The notes under the pieces were generated by a model. The model saw only the letters and a list, made by a program, of their open reading frames with translations, did not search any database and was not told where the DNA came from. The position numbers and the translations under genes are program-made. Below are positions 17,510-26,152 of a stretch of DNA of 64,000 nt, one piece after another. Source of the DNA: an uncultured delta proteobacterium (lineage in GTDB: Bacteria; Myxococcota_A; Polyangia; Polyangiales; Polyangiaceae); contig CAIVJW010000267.1 in the NCBI GenBank assembly GCA_903906315.1, positions 24,488 to 88,487 on the forward strand. The letters run 5' to 3'. Each line of letters opens with the position of its first letter. Within the stretch, counting starts at the first letter, position 1.

Positions 17510-18765
17510 GCCGCCGGACGATGCCATCCATCCGCCCCGTCGATCTGCGCGATCACGCGGATCCGGAACGGGTCGACCGCATCTGGGAGCGGCTCGACCA
17601 GGAGCTCGCCGGCGCCGCGCCGCGACGGCGCACGGGCACGGCCGTGCTGCTGCTCGCGGCGACGCTCGGCGCGTTCGCGGGCGGCGTGATCGTCGGCCGC
17701 AGCGCGCTGCGCGCCCCGCAGACGGCGCCCGTCGCCGCGCTCCCCTCGGCCGAGGGGGCGAGCGTCGAGGTGTTCGCAGCGGGCACGCGCGGGCGCAGCT
17801 TCCCGCTCCCGGGCGGGGGCCGCATCACGCTCTCGCCAGGCGCCACGGTCGAGGTCGTCCGCACCGACGCCGAGGCGCTCACGCTGCGACTCGTGCAGGG
17901 CGCGGCCGACGTGGACACGAACCACGGCGTCGCGGACCGCGCGGTGTCGATCGTGGCCGGCGACGCGCGCCTCGCGACGCAGGCGGGCAGCGTGCTCAGC
18001 GTGCGGCGCGACGACGAGCACCTCGACGTCACCGTGTCGAGCGGCGTCGTCAGCATCACCTCGCCGGAGGGCTCTCAGCGCCTCGCCGGCGGCGAGCACG
18101 CCGCGGCCGTGCCGCTCCACGGCGTGGTGGCGTCAGCGCCCTCGCCCCGCAACGCGCTGCCCACGCGTCGACGGCCGCTGCCCTCCTCCGCGCCGGCCCC
18201 GGACGCGGGCGCGGCGATCGCGTCGGCCCCCGATTGGCGGCAGCGCTGGCAGGAAGGCGGCGACTACTCGGAGGCCTTCAAGCTGCTCAAGCAGCAGCCC
18301 GGCGGGGCCGAGGGCGCCATCGCCTCGGCGAAGAGCGCCGAAGAGCTCATGGCCATCCGCGATCTCGCGCGCTCCCCGGGCGGCGACAACGGCGTCGCCA
18401 TCTCGGCCCTGATCCGGGTGGTCAACGACTTCCCCGGCCGACCGGAGGCTCCGATCGCCGCTCGCGAGCTCGGAGCGCTCTTCGAGCGGGCCGGCGAGCC
18501 GGAGAAGGCCGCCGCCTACCGCGAGCGCGCGCAGTCCTTGTCGCCGAAAGGCTTCTGGGGCGACGATGCGTGCAACCACATCCGGGCCGAGCTCAAGAAG
18601 GGCCGCACGGACGAGGGGTCACGCGCGGCGCAGGAGTACCTGAGCAAGTTCCCCGATGGGCAGTGCAAGGACGACGCGGAGCGGCTCGTGCGCGGCGACA
18701 CCGTCGCCGAGCCAGCGGACGCTCCCGCCCCCTCCGCCCGCGCGGACGCCGGCCCTCCGCGCTGA
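17506..18765 (+). CDS. FecR-domain anti-sigma/regulator with TPR-like C-terminus
   Basis: A 419-residue inner-membrane protein. The cytoplasmic N-terminus (1-44) is followed by one transmembrane helix (TAVLLLAATLGAFAGGVIVG, about 44-63). A periplasmic FecR domain lies at about 85-195 (FPLPGGGRITLSPGATVEV, VDTNHGVADRAVSIVAGDARLATQAGSVLSV). After a Pro-rich linker, residues about 245-395 form helical TPR-like repeats (FKLLKQQPGGAEGAI, ALIRVVNDFPGRPEAPIAARELG). In known systems FecR proteins carry an envelope signal to a cytoplasmic ECF sigma factor. The GTGA overlap with the sigma gene supports that pairing here. The third gene of the operon encodes an exported protein that could provide or receive the signal. 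Confidence 0.88.
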   Translation: MSRRTMPSIRPVDLRDHADPERVDRIWERLDQELAGAAPRRRTGTAVLLLAATLGAFAGGVIVGRSALRAPQTAPVAALPSAEGASVEVFAAGTRGRSFPLPGGGRITLSPGATVEVVRTDAEALTLRLVQGAADVDTNHGVADRAVSIVAGDARLATQAGSVLSVRRDDEHLDVTVSSGVVSITSPEGSQRLAGGEHAAAVPLHGVVASAPSPRNALPTRRRPLPSSAPAPDAGAAIASAPDWRQRWQEGGDYSEAFKLLKQQPGGAEGAIASAKSAEELMAIRDLARSPGGDNGVAISALIRVVNDFPGRPEAPIAARELGALFERAGEPEKAAAYRERAQSLSPKGFWGDDACNHIRAELKKGRTDEGSRAAQEYLSKFPDGQCKDDAERLVRGDTVAEPADAPAPSARADAGPPR

Positions 18766-18805
18766 CCGATCGCGCCGAGCAGCGCGCCTCGGGGGCGCGA
18801 TCTCG

Positions 18806-19786
18806 ATGATCGTGACCGCGACCCACCCCTCGGCGGCTCGGGCCCAGCCGCCCGAGACGACCGCCGGCAGCGCCGCGACGACGTCCCGCGTGCTCGAGGT
18901 GCGGCTCGGCCTGTCCGCGGGCGCGGCCAAGGTGCTCTCCGAGCCGCGCGTCCGGCGCTTGCTGGAGATCGAGCTCGGGGAGGACGGTGTGCTCGCCCCG
19001 GGGACGGCCGGCCCTCTCGGCGATCACGTCGCGTACGTCTGGATCGACAGCCCGACGACCACGCAGCTCGGGGCCGAGGTGCGCGTCGCGGATCGCCCGG
19101 TGGGTCGCCGCGAGATCCCCATCGCGGGCGTCGGACCGGACGTCGCCGCGCGCCTCGTCGCGATCGCGGCCACCGACCTCCTGCGCGACAAACCTCGCGC
19201 GCGGAGGCCGCCGTCCCAACCACCGCAACCGCCCGCCGAGCGCGAGCTCGCCCGACGCCTCCTGCCCGCCCTCTCCATCGAGGCGACCGGCTCCACGGCC
19301 GCGCTGCCCGGCTTCGGAGGCGGGCTCGGCGGGCCCGGCCTCGGGCTGAGCTTCCGCGCGCTCGGCGCGAGCGAGGGACTGTTCGCGCGGTGGCTCCAGG
19401 GCAGCGGTCACCCCGGTGGCCTTCGGTGGCTCGAGGTCGGCGCGAACGTCGAGTACCGCCACTGGCTCGGGCCGTCCTTCCGGCTCGCGGGCGGGGCGCT
19501 GGCGTCGCTCGCTTCCGTGCGCCTCGCCGACGCTACCGCGGTCGACGGGCTGGCGGCGGCGCGCGACACCTGGTCCGCGCGCGCCGGGGCGAGCCTCGGG
19601 GTGGAGGCCCGCGTCGCGAGCTCCCTCTGGCTCGGCCTCGCGCTCGAGCCGGCGGTCGTGCTCCGCGCGGTCCGCTACGCCGACGCCGGCGGCGCACCGC
19701 GATCGGCCGAGGGAGCGTGGCTCGGGGTCGCGCTCGCGCTGCACCTCGATCGCCCTCTCTCGCTCCCGCCGCCCTCCCCGCCCTGA
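18806..19786 (+). CDS. Exported hypothetical protein, third gene of the ECF/FecR operon
   Basis: A 326-residue protein if started at ATG 18806; the frame is open back to 18656, overlapping the FecR gene. The stretch before residue 15 (ISMIVTATHPSAARAQPP) looks like the end of a signal peptide with an A-x-A site, so the true start could lie a little upstream at a non-standard codon. Residues about 25-115 include LGDHVAYVWIDSPTTTQLGAEVRVADRP. The C-terminal half (from about 150) is Gly/Ala/Leu-rich with alternating hydrophobic strands and a final aromatic-poor strand, which could be an outer-membrane beta-barrel. No family is recognised. Position and direction place it in the sigma factor operon. 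Confidence 0.65.
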   Translation: MIVTATHPSAARAQPPETTAGSAATTSRVLEVRLGLSAGAAKVLSEPRVRRLLEIELGEDGVLAPGTAGPLGDHVAYVWIDSPTTTQLGAEVRVADRPVGRREIPIAGVGPDVAARLVAIAATDLLRDKPRARRPPSQPPQPPAERELARRLLPALSIEATGSTAALPGFGGGLGGPGLGLSFRALGASEGLFARWLQGSGHPGGLRWLEVGANVEYRHWLGPSFRLAGGALASLASVRLADATAVDGLAAARDTWSARAGASLGVEARVASSLWLGLALEPAVVLRAVRYADAGGAPRSAEGAWLGVALALHLDRPLSLPPPSPP

Positions 19787-19827
19787 GGTCGACCACGCCG
19801 CGCGACGGATCGGCGCGCGGAGACCTC
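19785..19827. terminator. Compound inverted repeat between convergent genes
   Basis: GAGGTC at 19785-19790 pairs with GACCTC at 19822-19827, and inside it CCGCGC pairs with GCGCGG. It starts inside the stop codon of the exported-protein gene and lies between convergent genes, so it could end transcription from the plus strand and perhaps from the minus strand. No U tract. Confidence 0.35.
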
Positions 19828-19984
19828 GCGCTCGGCCGCCCGCGCCTCGGCGGGGCGGCGCGACGCGATCGCGGGTCGAAACCGCGAGCTGCGAGCGATT
19901 GCCACTCTCGCGGACGCCCGCGCCCCGCCCCCGCCCCGGCGCCAGAGCGTCGCGGGGAAGGAGGCGGACTCGGTCGTCAGCGTG

Positions 19985-22123
19985 TCAGTTCGGCGGAACG
20001 AACGTGCATTTCTCGCCGATGCACTTGAGGTTCTGGTTCCCGCAGCAATCCGCTGCGGTCTTGCAGCTGTCGAACTCCTGCGAGCAGCCGCCCTGCGGCG
20101 GGGCGCAGATGAACGCGGGCGGGTTGCCCTGCGGCGTGCAGAAGCCGTTGCAGCACTCGTCGCCGCCCTCGCAGCCCTGACCGTCCTGCTTGCACGGATC
20201 GAGCGCCCAGAAGCCGCGGCTGTTGCCCGACTGCATCTCCTGACCGGGCACGTAGAACGCGGGGTGCGACGGATCGGCGCCGGGGGGCGCGTTGAGATCG
20301 AACGCGCTCACCCAGAGGCGCTTCGTCTCGTTGCGGTCGCCGGTGAGCTCATTGCCGTACGTGCGGCGCGAGGTGAACATGACCCAGATGAAGCCGCCGG
20401 ACGCGACGGGCGCGATCGTGGGCTCGTAGTTCACGTTCTCGTCGCGCGCCCCGGCAGGCATGTACCCGTCGCCGTTGAGCCCGCCGAGGAAGATGACCTG
20501 CTTGGTCTGCACGTCGACCGCGTAGATCTTCCCGGTGTTCGTGTTCCAGGTCGCGAGGTCCTCGCCCGCGCCGTCCTGGTAGACGACGTACTTGTTGTCC
20601 GGCGTGAACGCCGGCCACGAGACCTGATGCCCCTGCTGCGGCGTCATCAGCACGCGGTAGTTGGCGAACTTCTTGTTCGGGTGGTCGTAGTCGAGCAGCG
20701 CGAGCTTGCCCGGCCAGTTGCCGTTGCCGCCCGCCTGCCCCGCGCGGTCGTTGAACGCGAGCATGGTGCCGTCGTGCGAGAAGACCGGCGTCATCGCGTA
20801 GTAGCTCTCGATGCCCGAGCCCCCGATGACGAGCCCCTGCTTCGATCGCAGCTCGCTCTTGTAGGGGCCGACGCTCGTCCCGGGGGTGTTCGGCGGCCAC
20901 GAGCCGCCCGGCGCCGCGTTGATGACGATGACCTCGCCATTCTTCGGGTAGATCCCCGCAAACGCGGCCTTCTCCGTCTCCTGCCAGACGATCGGCGGGT
21001 TCAGGCCGCCACCCGACAGGTCGAAGATGCCGCCCTGCCCGCTGTGGTTCGCCGCCGCCGCCGTCGACCCGTCCGAGCCGACGCTGTGGCAGACGGTGCA
21101 GTTGCCGACGAGCACCTCGGGCGTCGGGCTGTTGCCCTTGATGCGCATCATGGCGCCGTTCTGCCCGGCCATCGGGGAGTCGTACGTGTTGTAGTAAACG
21201 GTCCCGTGGAGGGTGCCCTTCGCGAGCGTCCACGAACGGAAGATCGGGCCGAACTTCTGGCCGTTATAGAGCTTGGAGACCTGGACATCGACGCTCTGCC
21301 CGCCGGCCGAGCTGGTCAGTGCCTCCCACGAAGCCTGCGACATCTGGAGGCGCGTCTGGTTGGCGTTCGCCGAGAAATAGCCCTCGTATTCGAAGGTCTT
21401 CGTGACGATGTGCACGTAGTACGTGGAAGCCTGGGTGTTGCCCGGGGAGAGCTGGATCTCGGGCGCGAGGATGCCGCGCGGAAAGACCGTCTTGTCGTAC
21501 GGGTAGAGGAACTTCCAGCCGACGTCGCCCTGGCCGGGAGCAGGCGCCTTCAGCGTGGCCTGGTCGTTCGGCGCGACGCCGCCGAGGTTGTCCATCGCGT
21601 GGATGAGGACGGTGAGCTTCGTCTTCGCGACGGCCTTGCCGGCCTCGCACGAGACCTCGACCTCGCCGGTCGTCTTGCCGCTCGGGGTGAAGAGGCCGAG
21701 CGGGGAGATCTGGCCGAGGTCGGGCGCGGACAGCTTCCACACCGCCGCGACGGGCTCCTTCGTCTTCGCGTCGACGCACTGAAACTGGATCGTCTGCCCG
21801 GCGAGCGGGAGCTCGAGCTTCAGGATCGGGCTCTTCGGCGTGATCTCGATCTGATTGCCGACGACGCCGCCGTCGGCGAAGAGGTCGCCGCCCGCGCCGG
21901 TGCCGGTGCTCGTCGCCCCGCCCTGCCCGCTAGCGCCCGCGGAGGAGCTCCCGTTCGACCCGCCCGAGCCGTCGGTGCCCGAGGTGTCGAAGTTCGACCC
22001 CGCGTCGTTCGCGCTGCACGCCGCGCCGATCACGGCGAACGTCAGCGAGACGGCGGCCCCGACCGCGAGGCGCGGGCGAGAAGAGACGAGGGGGACCGAA
22101 ACGAAGGACCGGCGTCGGATCAT
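19985..22123 (-). CDS. Large lipoprotein with propeller-like body, CxxCH motif and Cys-rich tail
   Basis: A 712-residue lipoprotein. The signal ends in VIGAACSANDAG, and a Gly/Ser-rich linker with DTSGTDGSGG follows. The body contains repeated TolB/WD40-like motifs (FSHDGTMLAFNDRAG, FTPDNKYVVYQDGAGEDLATWNTNTGKIYAVDV, PTIAPVASGGFIWVMFTSRR), suggesting a beta-propeller. Residues 342-346 are C-T-V-C-H, a c-type haem attachment motif, in VLVGNCTVCHSVGSDG. The last 60 residues have paired cysteines (CEGGDECCNGFC, CKTAADCCGNQNLKC) like small knottin-style domains. GAGGT lies upstream of the ATG. It is probably surface-exposed or periplasmic. Whether haem is bound is uncertain; a distal axial ligand cannot be identified by eye. 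Confidence 0.82.
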   Translation of the reverse strand: MIRRRSFVSVPLVSSRPRLAVGAAVSLTFAVIGAACSANDAGSNFDTSGTDGSGGSNGSSSAGASGQGGATSTGTGAGGDLFADGGVVGNQIEITPKSPILKLELPLAGQTIQFQCVDAKTKEPVAAVWKLSAPDLGQISPLGLFTPSGKTTGEVEVSCEAGKAVAKTKLTVLIHAMDNLGGVAPNDQATLKAPAPGQGDVGWKFLYPYDKTVFPRGILAPEIQLSPGNTQASTYYVHIVTKTFEYEGYFSANANQTRLQMSQASWEALTSSAGGQSVDVQVSKLYNGQKFGPIFRSWTLAKGTLHGTVYYNTYDSPMAGQNGAMMRIKGNSPTPEVLVGNCTVCHSVGSDGSTAAAANHSGQGGIFDLSGGGLNPPIVWQETEKAAFAGIYPKNGEVIVINAAPGGSWPPNTPGTSVGPYKSELRSKQGLVIGGSGIESYYAMTPVFSHDGTMLAFNDRAGQAGGNGNWPGKLALLDYDHPNKKFANYRVLMTPQQGHQVSWPAFTPDNKYVVYQDGAGEDLATWNTNTGKIYAVDVQTKQVIFLGGLNGDGYMPAGARDENVNYEPTIAPVASGGFIWVMFTSRRTYGNELTGDRNETKRLWVSAFDLNAPPGADPSHPAFYVPGQEMQSGNSRGFWALDPCKQDGQGCEGGDECCNGFCTPQGNPPAFICAPPQGGCSQEFDSCKTAADCCGNQNLKCIGEKCTFVPPN

Positions 22124-22371
22124 GCGCTACCTCGCGGAGTGGCGGCGGTACCGGCCCTACGGCGCGGCTGCCTAAGGATGTCGCCCCGAACGCCCACGAG
22201 CTCGGCGCGTGCCGGCGCGCGCGCTGGGCACGGGCAGGCAACATCGACTATCCCGCATGCCGGCCGGGGCGGCAAGCGTCACCGGGCGAAGGCGCGAGGA
22301 TCGCGCAATGGAGGGGGCGCGCGTGCGCGGCGACACGCCGCCCTCCGACGGGATCGGGCGAGCCGGGGCCT

Positions 22372-23754
22372 CTACGTGCGGCCGAGGATCACGCGGGCGC
22401 GGGCGCCGCCGCCGGGCGCGTCCTCGAGCTCGAGCGGCACGCGGACGTGCGCGGCGATGGCGTGGGCGGCGATGAGCGCGAGGCGCGGGGGCCGACCGGC
22501 GAGGACCTCGTAGTCGCGGCTGAGCAGGCCGGCGCGCGCGGGCTCGGGGAGCGGCGTGCCGGCGTCGTCGATGGTGAGGATGACGTCGCCGCTCGGCGGG
22601 GCGGCGGAGGCGAGCGTGACCGTGACGGTCCCGCCGGGGCCGGAGGCCGCCACCGCGTTGTCGAGCAGCGCATGAACGAGCGCCGCGAGGGCGCCGGGCG
22701 GCACGACCTCGTACAGGTCGTCCGGAGCGTGCACGGCGAGCTCTACGTCGTGACGCGCCGCGCGCACGGCGAGGTCGCGCACGACGTCGCGCACGAGGTC
22801 GGCCACGTCGACGTGACGCGGCAGCTCTCCGACGGGGCAGCTCCCGAGCCGCGCGAGGTCGGCGACGATCTCCGACGCCGCGGTGACGTGGCGGCCGACC
22901 GAGGCCGCGATCTCGCCCGGCTCGCCGTCGCGATCGCGGAGCGGCGCGATGTCACGCCCAATCGAGGACAGGATGCCCCGCAGCTCGGCCGACAGCCCGC
23001 GCGCAGCGGCGGCGAGGGCCGCGAGCCCGTCGCCGACGGCCGGCCGCCCCGAGGCGTAGCCGGCGCGGCTCGGCGGACCGCTCGAGCTGCCATCGGCGCG
23101 CGCGGCGGCGAGCTCGCGCGCGAAGGCCTCGCCCTGCGCCTGCGCGGCGGCGAGCTCGCGCCGCAACAACGCGAGCTCGCGCTGCGTCTGGTCGACGTCG
23201 GCGGGCAGCACCAGCGTGTGCATCGACCCGTCGAGCTCGATGCGGCCGCCGTAGCGCGTCGCCATCCGGGCGAGCCACGCGCGCTCCGTCTCGAACGTGG
23301 AAGGCTGATCGGGCCCGAGGTTGACGCCGACGTGCACCTCGTCGCCGGTGCGGCGGACGATGACCTCCGACGTGCCGCGCGCGCTCGAGGGGTCGGCGCT
23401 CTGGCCGACGAGCACGAGCAGCATCCGGCGCAGCTCGGACTCGTCGCCGAAGACCGTCGTCCCCTCGCCCATCTCGATCTGGACGCGCGCCTCCGGGGCG
23501 ATCTCCCAGAGCAGCGCGGCGACGTCGATCTTGCCGCGGCGCCCCCGCGGCATCGCGTGGCCGTGCAGCGTGGCGAGCATGCTCACGGCCTCGTCGAGCC
23601 GGTCGAGCGTGCCCTCGACGCCGCCCGTGCCCTCGTCGGGCGGCGGGATGTCGGTCATCGGCGCGCCGATGCCCCGGCGGAGCTTCTGCGCCGCGCTGCG
23701 GGCCTCTTGGGCGAGGAGCCAGGCGAGCTCCGTTCGGGTGAGTCGATCGGTCAC
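22372..23754 (-). CDS. Histidine-kinase-like protein with two ATPase-like halves
   Basis: A 460-residue soluble protein. The first half has a helical region (TDRLTRTELAWLLAQEARSAAQKLRRGI) followed by an ATPase-like fold (VFGDESELRRMLLVLVGQ, then VIVRRTGDEVHVGVNL). A coiled-coil-prone stretch (about 185-235) precedes a second helical pair (LAALAAAARGLSAELRGIL, ASEIVADLARLGSCPVGELPRHVDVADLV). The second HATPase domain has LVHALLDNAVAASGPGG as N box and ILTIDDAGTPLPE as a G1-like motif. Neither helical region shows the usual H-E/D-[LIF]-[RKN] phospho-acceptor box, and G2 glycines are weak. It may be an ATPase-like sensor, an anti-sigma-type kinase or a degenerate histidine kinase. The GTG at 23754 with GAGG 6 bases upstream was chosen over a longer open frame. 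Confidence 0.75.
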   Translation of the reverse strand: MTDRLTRTELAWLLAQEARSAAQKLRRGIGAPMTDIPPPDEGTGGVEGTLDRLDEAVSMLATLHGHAMPRGRRGKIDVAALLWEIAPEARVQIEMGEGTTVFGDESELRRMLLVLVGQSADPSSARGTSEVIVRRTGDEVHVGVNLGPDQPSTFETERAWLARMATRYGGRIELDGSMHTLVLPADVDQTQRELALLRRELAAAQAQGEAFARELAAARADGSSSGPPSRAGYASGRPAVGDGLAALAAAARGLSAELRGILSSIGRDIAPLRDRDGEPGEIAASVGRHVTAASEIVADLARLGSCPVGELPRHVDVADLVRDVVRDLAVRAARHDVELAVHAPDDLYEVVPPGALAALVHALLDNAVAASGPGGTVTVTLASAAPPSGDVILTIDDAGTPLPEPARAGLLSRDYEVLAGRPPRLALIAAHAIAAHVRVPLELEDAPGGGARARVILGRT

Positions 23755-23848
23755 GTGGGCCTCGCTCGCGCCGGGGTCGGCGATCGGCCACGATGATGCC
23801 AGAGCGCCCCGCGCCCTGCTAGGCTCGACTTTCCCGGTACCGATCCCG

Positions 23849-26053
23849 ATGCGCACGAGAGTGTTCCTCCCCGTCCTCGCCGCGCTGGCCGCCGGAGCTG
23901 CCGCGGGCCTCGGTGCGTGCGGCAACGCGAGCGCGCCCGACCCCTTCTCGGACCCGGACGCCGGCATGTTCTTCGCCGACGCGGGAGCCGGCGGCCACAC
24001 GGGCGCGGGCGGCGGAGAGGCCACCGACGCCGGGCCGGACGCCGACGCGACGCTGGGCGGGCCGTGCTCGGACGACGCGCAGTGCGACGACGGCGTCGGC
24101 TGCACGCTCGACCGCTGCGACGCCGCGGTGGGGCGGTGCCGCTTCACGCCGGACGACGCGACCTGCCAGGACGCCTCGTATTGCAACGGGGTCGAGCGCT
24201 GCGACCCGAAGCTCGGGTGCCGGCTCGGCGAGCCCGTCGGCTGCTCGGACGAGAACGCCTGCACCATCGACACGTGCGTCGAGGCCACGAAGGGCTGCGC
24301 GCGGGTTGTGCGGGACGCCGACCAGGACGGCGACCCGGACGCCCACTGCGGCGGGGGCGACTGCAACGACCTCGACCCGACGGTCTCGTCGAAGCGGACG
24401 GAGGTCTGCGGCAACCTGCGCGACGACGACTGCGACGGCGCGACGGACGAGGCCGACTGCGCGGCCCCGTCGCACGACACGTGCCTCGACCCGCTCGAGA
24501 TCCAGCAATCCGGCAGCTACGCGCTGGACACGACGGCGGCCGCGCTCGACTACCCGACGCCGTGCCCGGTGACGCAGGCGCCCGCGTCCGCGCGCGACGT
24601 CGTCGCGGCGATCGTGCTGCCTGCGGGGCCGCCCGTCGACGTCGAGATCACCGCGCGGGCGAGCAGCACCGACGTCGCCGTCGCGATCGCGGGCCAGTGC
24701 GGCGACGCCGCGACCGTGATGGCCTGCGGCGGCCCGTTCTTCTCGCCGATGGGCGGGTACGTCGCCAAGCTCCGCGCGCGCGGCATCGGCGATCCCTCGA
24801 AGCCGGTCGCGCTGCCGCTCTACGTGACCACGTCGCAGGGCGCCCCGGTCACGGTCGACGTCCTCGTCCTGCCGCCGACGCCCGCACCGAAGAACGAGAC
24901 CTGCGGCAAGGCCGCGAAGCTCCTCGCCGGCGTCCCCGTGGAGGCCGAGCTCGTCGGCGTGGCGACCGACCTCGCGAGCGGCTGCCAGCAGGCGACCGGC
25001 GAGCTCGTCTACCAGTTCACCCTCGAAGCGAAGCAAAACGTCACGATCTACGCGACCTCGGCCGACGGCGACGGCGTCCCCGCGCTCTCGCTGCGCGGCC
25101 CGGGCTGCGCGCTCCAGACCGACGAGATCGCGTGCGCGATCGGGGCGTTCCAGCAGGGGGCGCACGTGTTCTGGCAGGATCTCGCTCCCGGCGACTACTA
25201 CGTCTCGGTCTCGGCGAGCGCGCCGACGACCGCGATCGTCACGCTCGAGCTCGCGCCTCCGACGCCGCCCGGACCGGACGAGAACTGCGGCGGGTCGGCC
25301 TTCCTCACGCCCAACGTGACCAAGGACGTGAGCCTCGCGGGCCACCAGGACGACGTAAACCTCGGCTGCTTCCCGGGCGCGGTCGACGCGGCCTACCGGC
25401 TCGACCTCGCGGTGAAGAGCGACGTCCTGCTCGCCTTGCGCGTCGCCGTCGGCGATGTGGGCGCGATCGAGCTCGCCGGGGCCGCGTGCGCACCGGCCGA
25501 TCTGCTCGTGTGCGCGGTCGCCGGGTACTCACCGGTGCGCGTCGGCAAGCACGGCGTCCCGGCAGGCAGCTACCGCGTCATCGCCGAGTCGTCCCAGGGT
25601 CAACCCATGAAGGCGACCGCGTTCGTGCGACCGGCGGCGCCGACGACGCTCGTGCCGTTCTCGGATGGATGCGCCGACGCGCTCGACGTCCCGCCGGGAG
25701 GCGGGCTGTTCCAGGGCAACACGGCGAACGCGATCGCGGACTTCAACGCCGGCTGCGACATGGGCAATCAGCCCCAGGGCGGCGCTCCCGACCAGCTGCT
25801 GCGCCTGACGCTCGACAAGAAGCAGCGCGTCGTCCTCGACCTGGCGGGGTCGGCGTTCGACACGCTGCTCGACGTGCGGAAGGGCCCAGCCTGTCCCGGC
25901 AAGGAGATCGTGAACGGCTGCGCGGTCGGCTACGCGCCCTATCGCAGCTTCGTCGACCTCACGCTCGACGCGGGCGTCTACTACGTGCAAATCGACGGCT
26001 TCAACGGGGCGTCGGGGCCCTGGTTCCTCGACCTGCGGGTCGTCGATCCGTAG
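23849..26053 (+). CDS. Large secreted lipoprotein with metal-binding motif and repeated beta domains
   Basis: A 734-residue lipoprotein. The signal ends in GLGACGNAS, with a lipobox cysteine, and an Asp/Gly/Ala linker follows. Residues about 70-150 form a Cys-rich unit of the C-D-D-G-V-G-C-T-L-D-R-C type. Residues about 155-205 hold DADQDGDPDAHCGGGDCND with DDDCDGATDEADC, the 'putative metal-binding' motif (PF11617-like) of delta-proteobacterial surface proteins. From about 210 to the end there are four or five similar beta-domains (for example YQFTLEAKQNVTIYATSADG and LRLTLDKKQRVVLDLAGSAFDTLLDV), like PPC-type domains, each with a closing D-Y-Y-V or V-Y-Y-V strand. It is divergent from the histidine-kinase-like gene. 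Role unknown; likely an adhesin or surface-layer component. Confidence 0.85.
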   Translation: MRTRVFLPVLAALAAGAAAGLGACGNASAPDPFSDPDAGMFFADAGAGGHTGAGGGEATDAGPDADATLGGPCSDDAQCDDGVGCTLDRCDAAVGRCRFTPDDATCQDASYCNGVERCDPKLGCRLGEPVGCSDENACTIDTCVEATKGCARVVRDADQDGDPDAHCGGGDCNDLDPTVSSKRTEVCGNLRDDDCDGATDEADCAAPSHDTCLDPLEIQQSGSYALDTTAAALDYPTPCPVTQAPASARDVVAAIVLPAGPPVDVEITARASSTDVAVAIAGQCGDAATVMACGGPFFSPMGGYVAKLRARGIGDPSKPVALPLYVTTSQGAPVTVDVLVLPPTPAPKNETCGKAAKLLAGVPVEAELVGVATDLASGCQQATGELVYQFTLEAKQNVTIYATSADGDGVPALSLRGPGCALQTDEIACAIGAFQQGAHVFWQDLAPGDYYVSVSASAPTTAIVTLELAPPTPPGPDENCGGSAFLTPNVTKDVSLAGHQDDVNLGCFPGAVDAAYRLDLAVKSDVLLALRVAVGDVGAIELAGAACAPADLLVCAVAGYSPVRVGKHGVPAGSYRVIAESSQGQPMKATAFVRPAAPTTLVPFSDGCADALDVPPGGGLFQGNTANAIADFNAGCDMGNQPQGGAPDQLLRLTLDKKQRVVLDLAGSAFDTLLDVRKGPACPGKEIVNGCAVGYAPYRSFVDLTLDAGVYYVQIDGFNGASGPWFLDLRVVDP

Positions 26054-26098
26054 GTCGCGCGCGGGACTCGACGACACCTGGAGGCAAAGGAGGCCGAC

Positions 26099-26126
26099 CG
26101 ATCCCTGAGCGCGGATCGAGGGATCG
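26099..26126. terminator. Hairpin between convergent genes
   Basis: CGATCCCT at 26099-26106 pairs perfectly with AGGGATCG at 26119-26126 across a 12-base loop, in the 99-base gap between the convergent lipoprotein and methyltransferase genes. A second small hairpin, TGAGC-GGTC-GCTCA at 26142-26155, overlaps the methyltransferase stop codon. Confidence 0.4.
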
Positions 26127-26152
26127 CAGGGCTGCGGACGGTGAGCGGTCGC

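Noticed and set aside
19982..22513. 843-residue plus-strand frame opposite the propeller lipoprotein
   Set aside because: Arg/Val/Asp-rich shadow of a gene with signal peptide, CxxCH and propeller motifs.
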